DNA from: Thalassotalea_F euphylliae
GTDB lineage: Bacteria > Pseudomonadota > Gammaproteobacteria > Enterobacterales > Alteromonadaceae
Length of the DNA: 64,000 bases
Assembly (NCBI RefSeq): GCF_042682785.1
Contig: NZ_JBHUIB010000001.1
Location: 992,001 to 1,056,000, forward strand
Reading direction: 5' to 3'
The notes under the pieces were generated by a model. The model had not been told where the DNA came from, ran no database searches, and saw only the letters and a list, made by a program, of their open reading frames with translations. The first letter of the stretch is position 1; the number at the start of each line of letters is the position of its first letter. Position numbers and translations under genes: made by a program. Shown here piece by piece: positions 62,858 through 64,000 of this stretch.

Positions 62858-63337
62858 TTATCCGCTTAGTGCTGACTTTTGGGCGACAGCGTGATCGTAG
62901 AGGCGGTCAAGCTCAGCTGAAATCTGCTCAGTAAACTTAGCTTCGGCACTCATACGTTCAACATCCTGTTTCATTCGCTGCTGTTTTGGTAGTTGTTTAC
63001 GCGCATCCAAAATCGCGTGGTGTTTAATTGCATCGTATAGATCAAATATAGCAGGAAACTCAGATTTAGCCTCAGACGGCAGTTTAAGTGACTCTAATAA
63101 CACCGATAGTCGCCAAGACCCCTCACCTAGCTCACACTGTTTCTCTTTCATTGCTCTCACAATGATAATTACACTGTCGTAGACTTTGGCATCGTGCTTT
63201 GCCAAGTTTTTTGCATGCTCTTTTTCTGCCTGTTCTTGACGCAAGCGCTGTTGCTTTAATTGCATCAACAGTTTTCCCGCGTATACAGCGAGTCCAAAAA
63301 TGACCAAGGCGCCAAGCGCTATCAACATAATCCACAT
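62858..63337 (-). CDS. DUF2489 membrane-anchored protein
   Basis: A 159-aa protein of the DUF2489 family, function unknown. It has an N-terminal membrane helix (about 4-24), then a Lys/Gln/Glu-rich helix and the conserved GEGSWRLSVLLESL and YDAIKHHAILDARKQLPKQ segments. It lies 9 bases downstream of yihI on the same strand and upstream of the DksA-like gene, the order found in related genera. Confidence 0.82.
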   Translation of the reverse strand: MWIMLIALGALVIFGLAVYAGKLLMQLKQQRLRQEQAEKEHAKNLAKHDAKVYDSVIIIVRAMKEKQCELGEGSWRLSVLLESLKLPSEAKSEFPAIFDLYDAIKHHAILDARKQLPKQQRMKQDVERMSAEAKFTEQISAELDRLYDHAVAQKSALSG

Positions 63338-63346
63338 AAGTACATA

Positions 63347-63907
63347 CTACTCGTAATCGGACAAATCGCTGCCGTCTAACTTATCCCATAGCGCATCTTC
63401 ATCCATCGGTTCTTCGACATCAGGAGTACGTGTCGTGTCTTCTAATTGTTCAGAGAGTTGTTCATGCTTGTCCATTAAGTCGTTGTAATAATCAACTTCT
63501 TCACTAGACAAAAGTTCACCCTCTTCTTGTTTCGCCAAGATCGTTAACAAACGTTCATCTTGTTCTATTTGCTCAATCTGCTCAGCAATACTTGGCCCAC
63601 GGTCAATAACCCGAACACCAGGAATCGCTGATGGTTTTTTAACTTTGGTTGGAGCATGTGATGCAGGCTTTTGGTCACTTTTGACGAGTACAATAGGCGT
63701 TTTACTACCGATACGTTCGTCCTTTGTGCCTCCGCCACTTTGGACAACACGCTTTTTCTTTACTGCCTCGGTTTGACGAGAGCCGGCAGGTTTACCGGTT
63801 TTCTTTCTTGGCTTTTTGTCTTTAGCCGTTTCCTTAAGGGTGTTATCCGCTTTGATAAGGCCAATGGAACCTCGGCCTGGCTTACGTGATTTTTTCTTAC
63901 GAGTCAT
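63347..63907 (-). CDS. yihI: YihI, Der GTPase-activating protein
   Basis: Activates the GTPase Der during 50S assembly (186 aa, near the E. coli length). The basic N-terminus (about 1-60, Lys/Arg-rich) leads to the conserved DERIGSKTPIVL segment and the acidic helical C-terminus with ERLLTILAKQEEGELLSSEE. It is the last gene in the window; the remaining 93 bases to the end show nothing recognisable. Confidence 0.92.
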   Translation of the reverse strand: MTRKKKSRKPGRGSIGLIKADNTLKETAKDKKPRKKTGKPAGSRQTEAVKKKRVVQSGGGTKDERIGSKTPIVLVKSDQKPASHAPTKVKKPSAIPGVRVIDRGPSIAEQIEQIEQDERLLTILAKQEEGELLSSEEVDYYNDLMDKHEQLSEQLEDTTRTPDVEEPMDEDALWDKLDGSDLSDYE

Positions 63908-64000
63908 AGTCTGTTGGGGCAGTAAAGTTGAATGTAGGCTATTTTACGTAAATTTACGTCTAGTTGCCAAAAATAGCTGAAAAGAAAAAAGCGATGCCGT

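Overview
The window is about 64 kb of chromosome from a gammaproteobacterium, most likely a marine member of the Alteromonadales (Colwelliaceae or Alteromonadaceae type). The evidence is a set of gene orders shared with Escherichia coli and Vibrio (hflC-hflK-hflX-hfq-miaA-mutL-amiB-tsaE-nnrD//queG; orn//rsgA-psd; cpxP//cpxRA with pldB and fieF; yibN-grxC-secB-gpsA//gpmI-envC-yibQ; hemN, yihI), moderately AT-rich DNA, and a PEP-CTERM/exosortase accessory locus of the kind found in marine and aquatic Proteobacteria. The species cannot be fixed from the sequence alone.

Layout. 1-10701: RNA-modification, mismatch-repair and cell-wall block on the minus strand, ending with queG on the plus strand. 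10661-16678: a DUF1289 protein, a very large degenerate hybrid-kinase-like protein, a hotdog thioesterase, and a PAP2 phosphatase/glycosyltransferase pair. 16750-20126: orn, rsgA, psd and a glycerophosphodiesterase. 20260-22594: a BlaI repressor with a BlaR1-like M56 metalloprotease carrying a TonB-type C-terminus. 22655-27367: cpxP//cpxRA with a perfect CpxR box, a lysophospholipase and a FieF transporter. 27481-33945: trmL, the gpsA-secB-grxC-yibN operon, gpmI, envC and yibQ. 33950-59958: accessory region. 59995-63907: tRNA-Arg(CCG), tRNA-His, DUF1285, hemN, a small DksA-like protein, DUF2489 and yihI.

The accessory region (about 26 kb, between yibQ and the tRNA-Arg gene) holds three linked modules. 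(1) A plus-strand set: patatin, exosortase-A-associated AMP ligase, PLP decarboxylase, exosortase-system acyltransferase and a ThiF-nitroreductase fusion. It looks like a route to an acyl- or amino-acid-derived small molecule or cell-surface component. (2) A minus-strand set: the two-component pair prsK-prsR (PrsR is a sigma-54 activator) upstream of manC, manB and a fused wecB-wecC (GDP-mannose and UDP-ManNAcA precursors), then two tandem prsT TPR lipoproteins and one PEP-CTERM protein with a clear sigma-54 promoter. No exosortase is present in the window. (3) Divergent from prsK, a four-gene cassette: a Tat-signal protein ending in serine, a PqqD-like peptide chaperone, an HprK-related kinase and an NTP_transf_5 nucleotidyltransferase. 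It lies behind a second strong sigma-54 promoter and two TTTAC...GTAAA palindromes. This cassette is the best candidate for an undescribed system: the last three families resemble the tailoring enzymes of lasso-peptide clusters, but here they sit beside a folded, exported protein.

No stretch longer than about 300 bases is without a gene. No CRISPR array, insertion sequence, phage gene or replication origin was seen.
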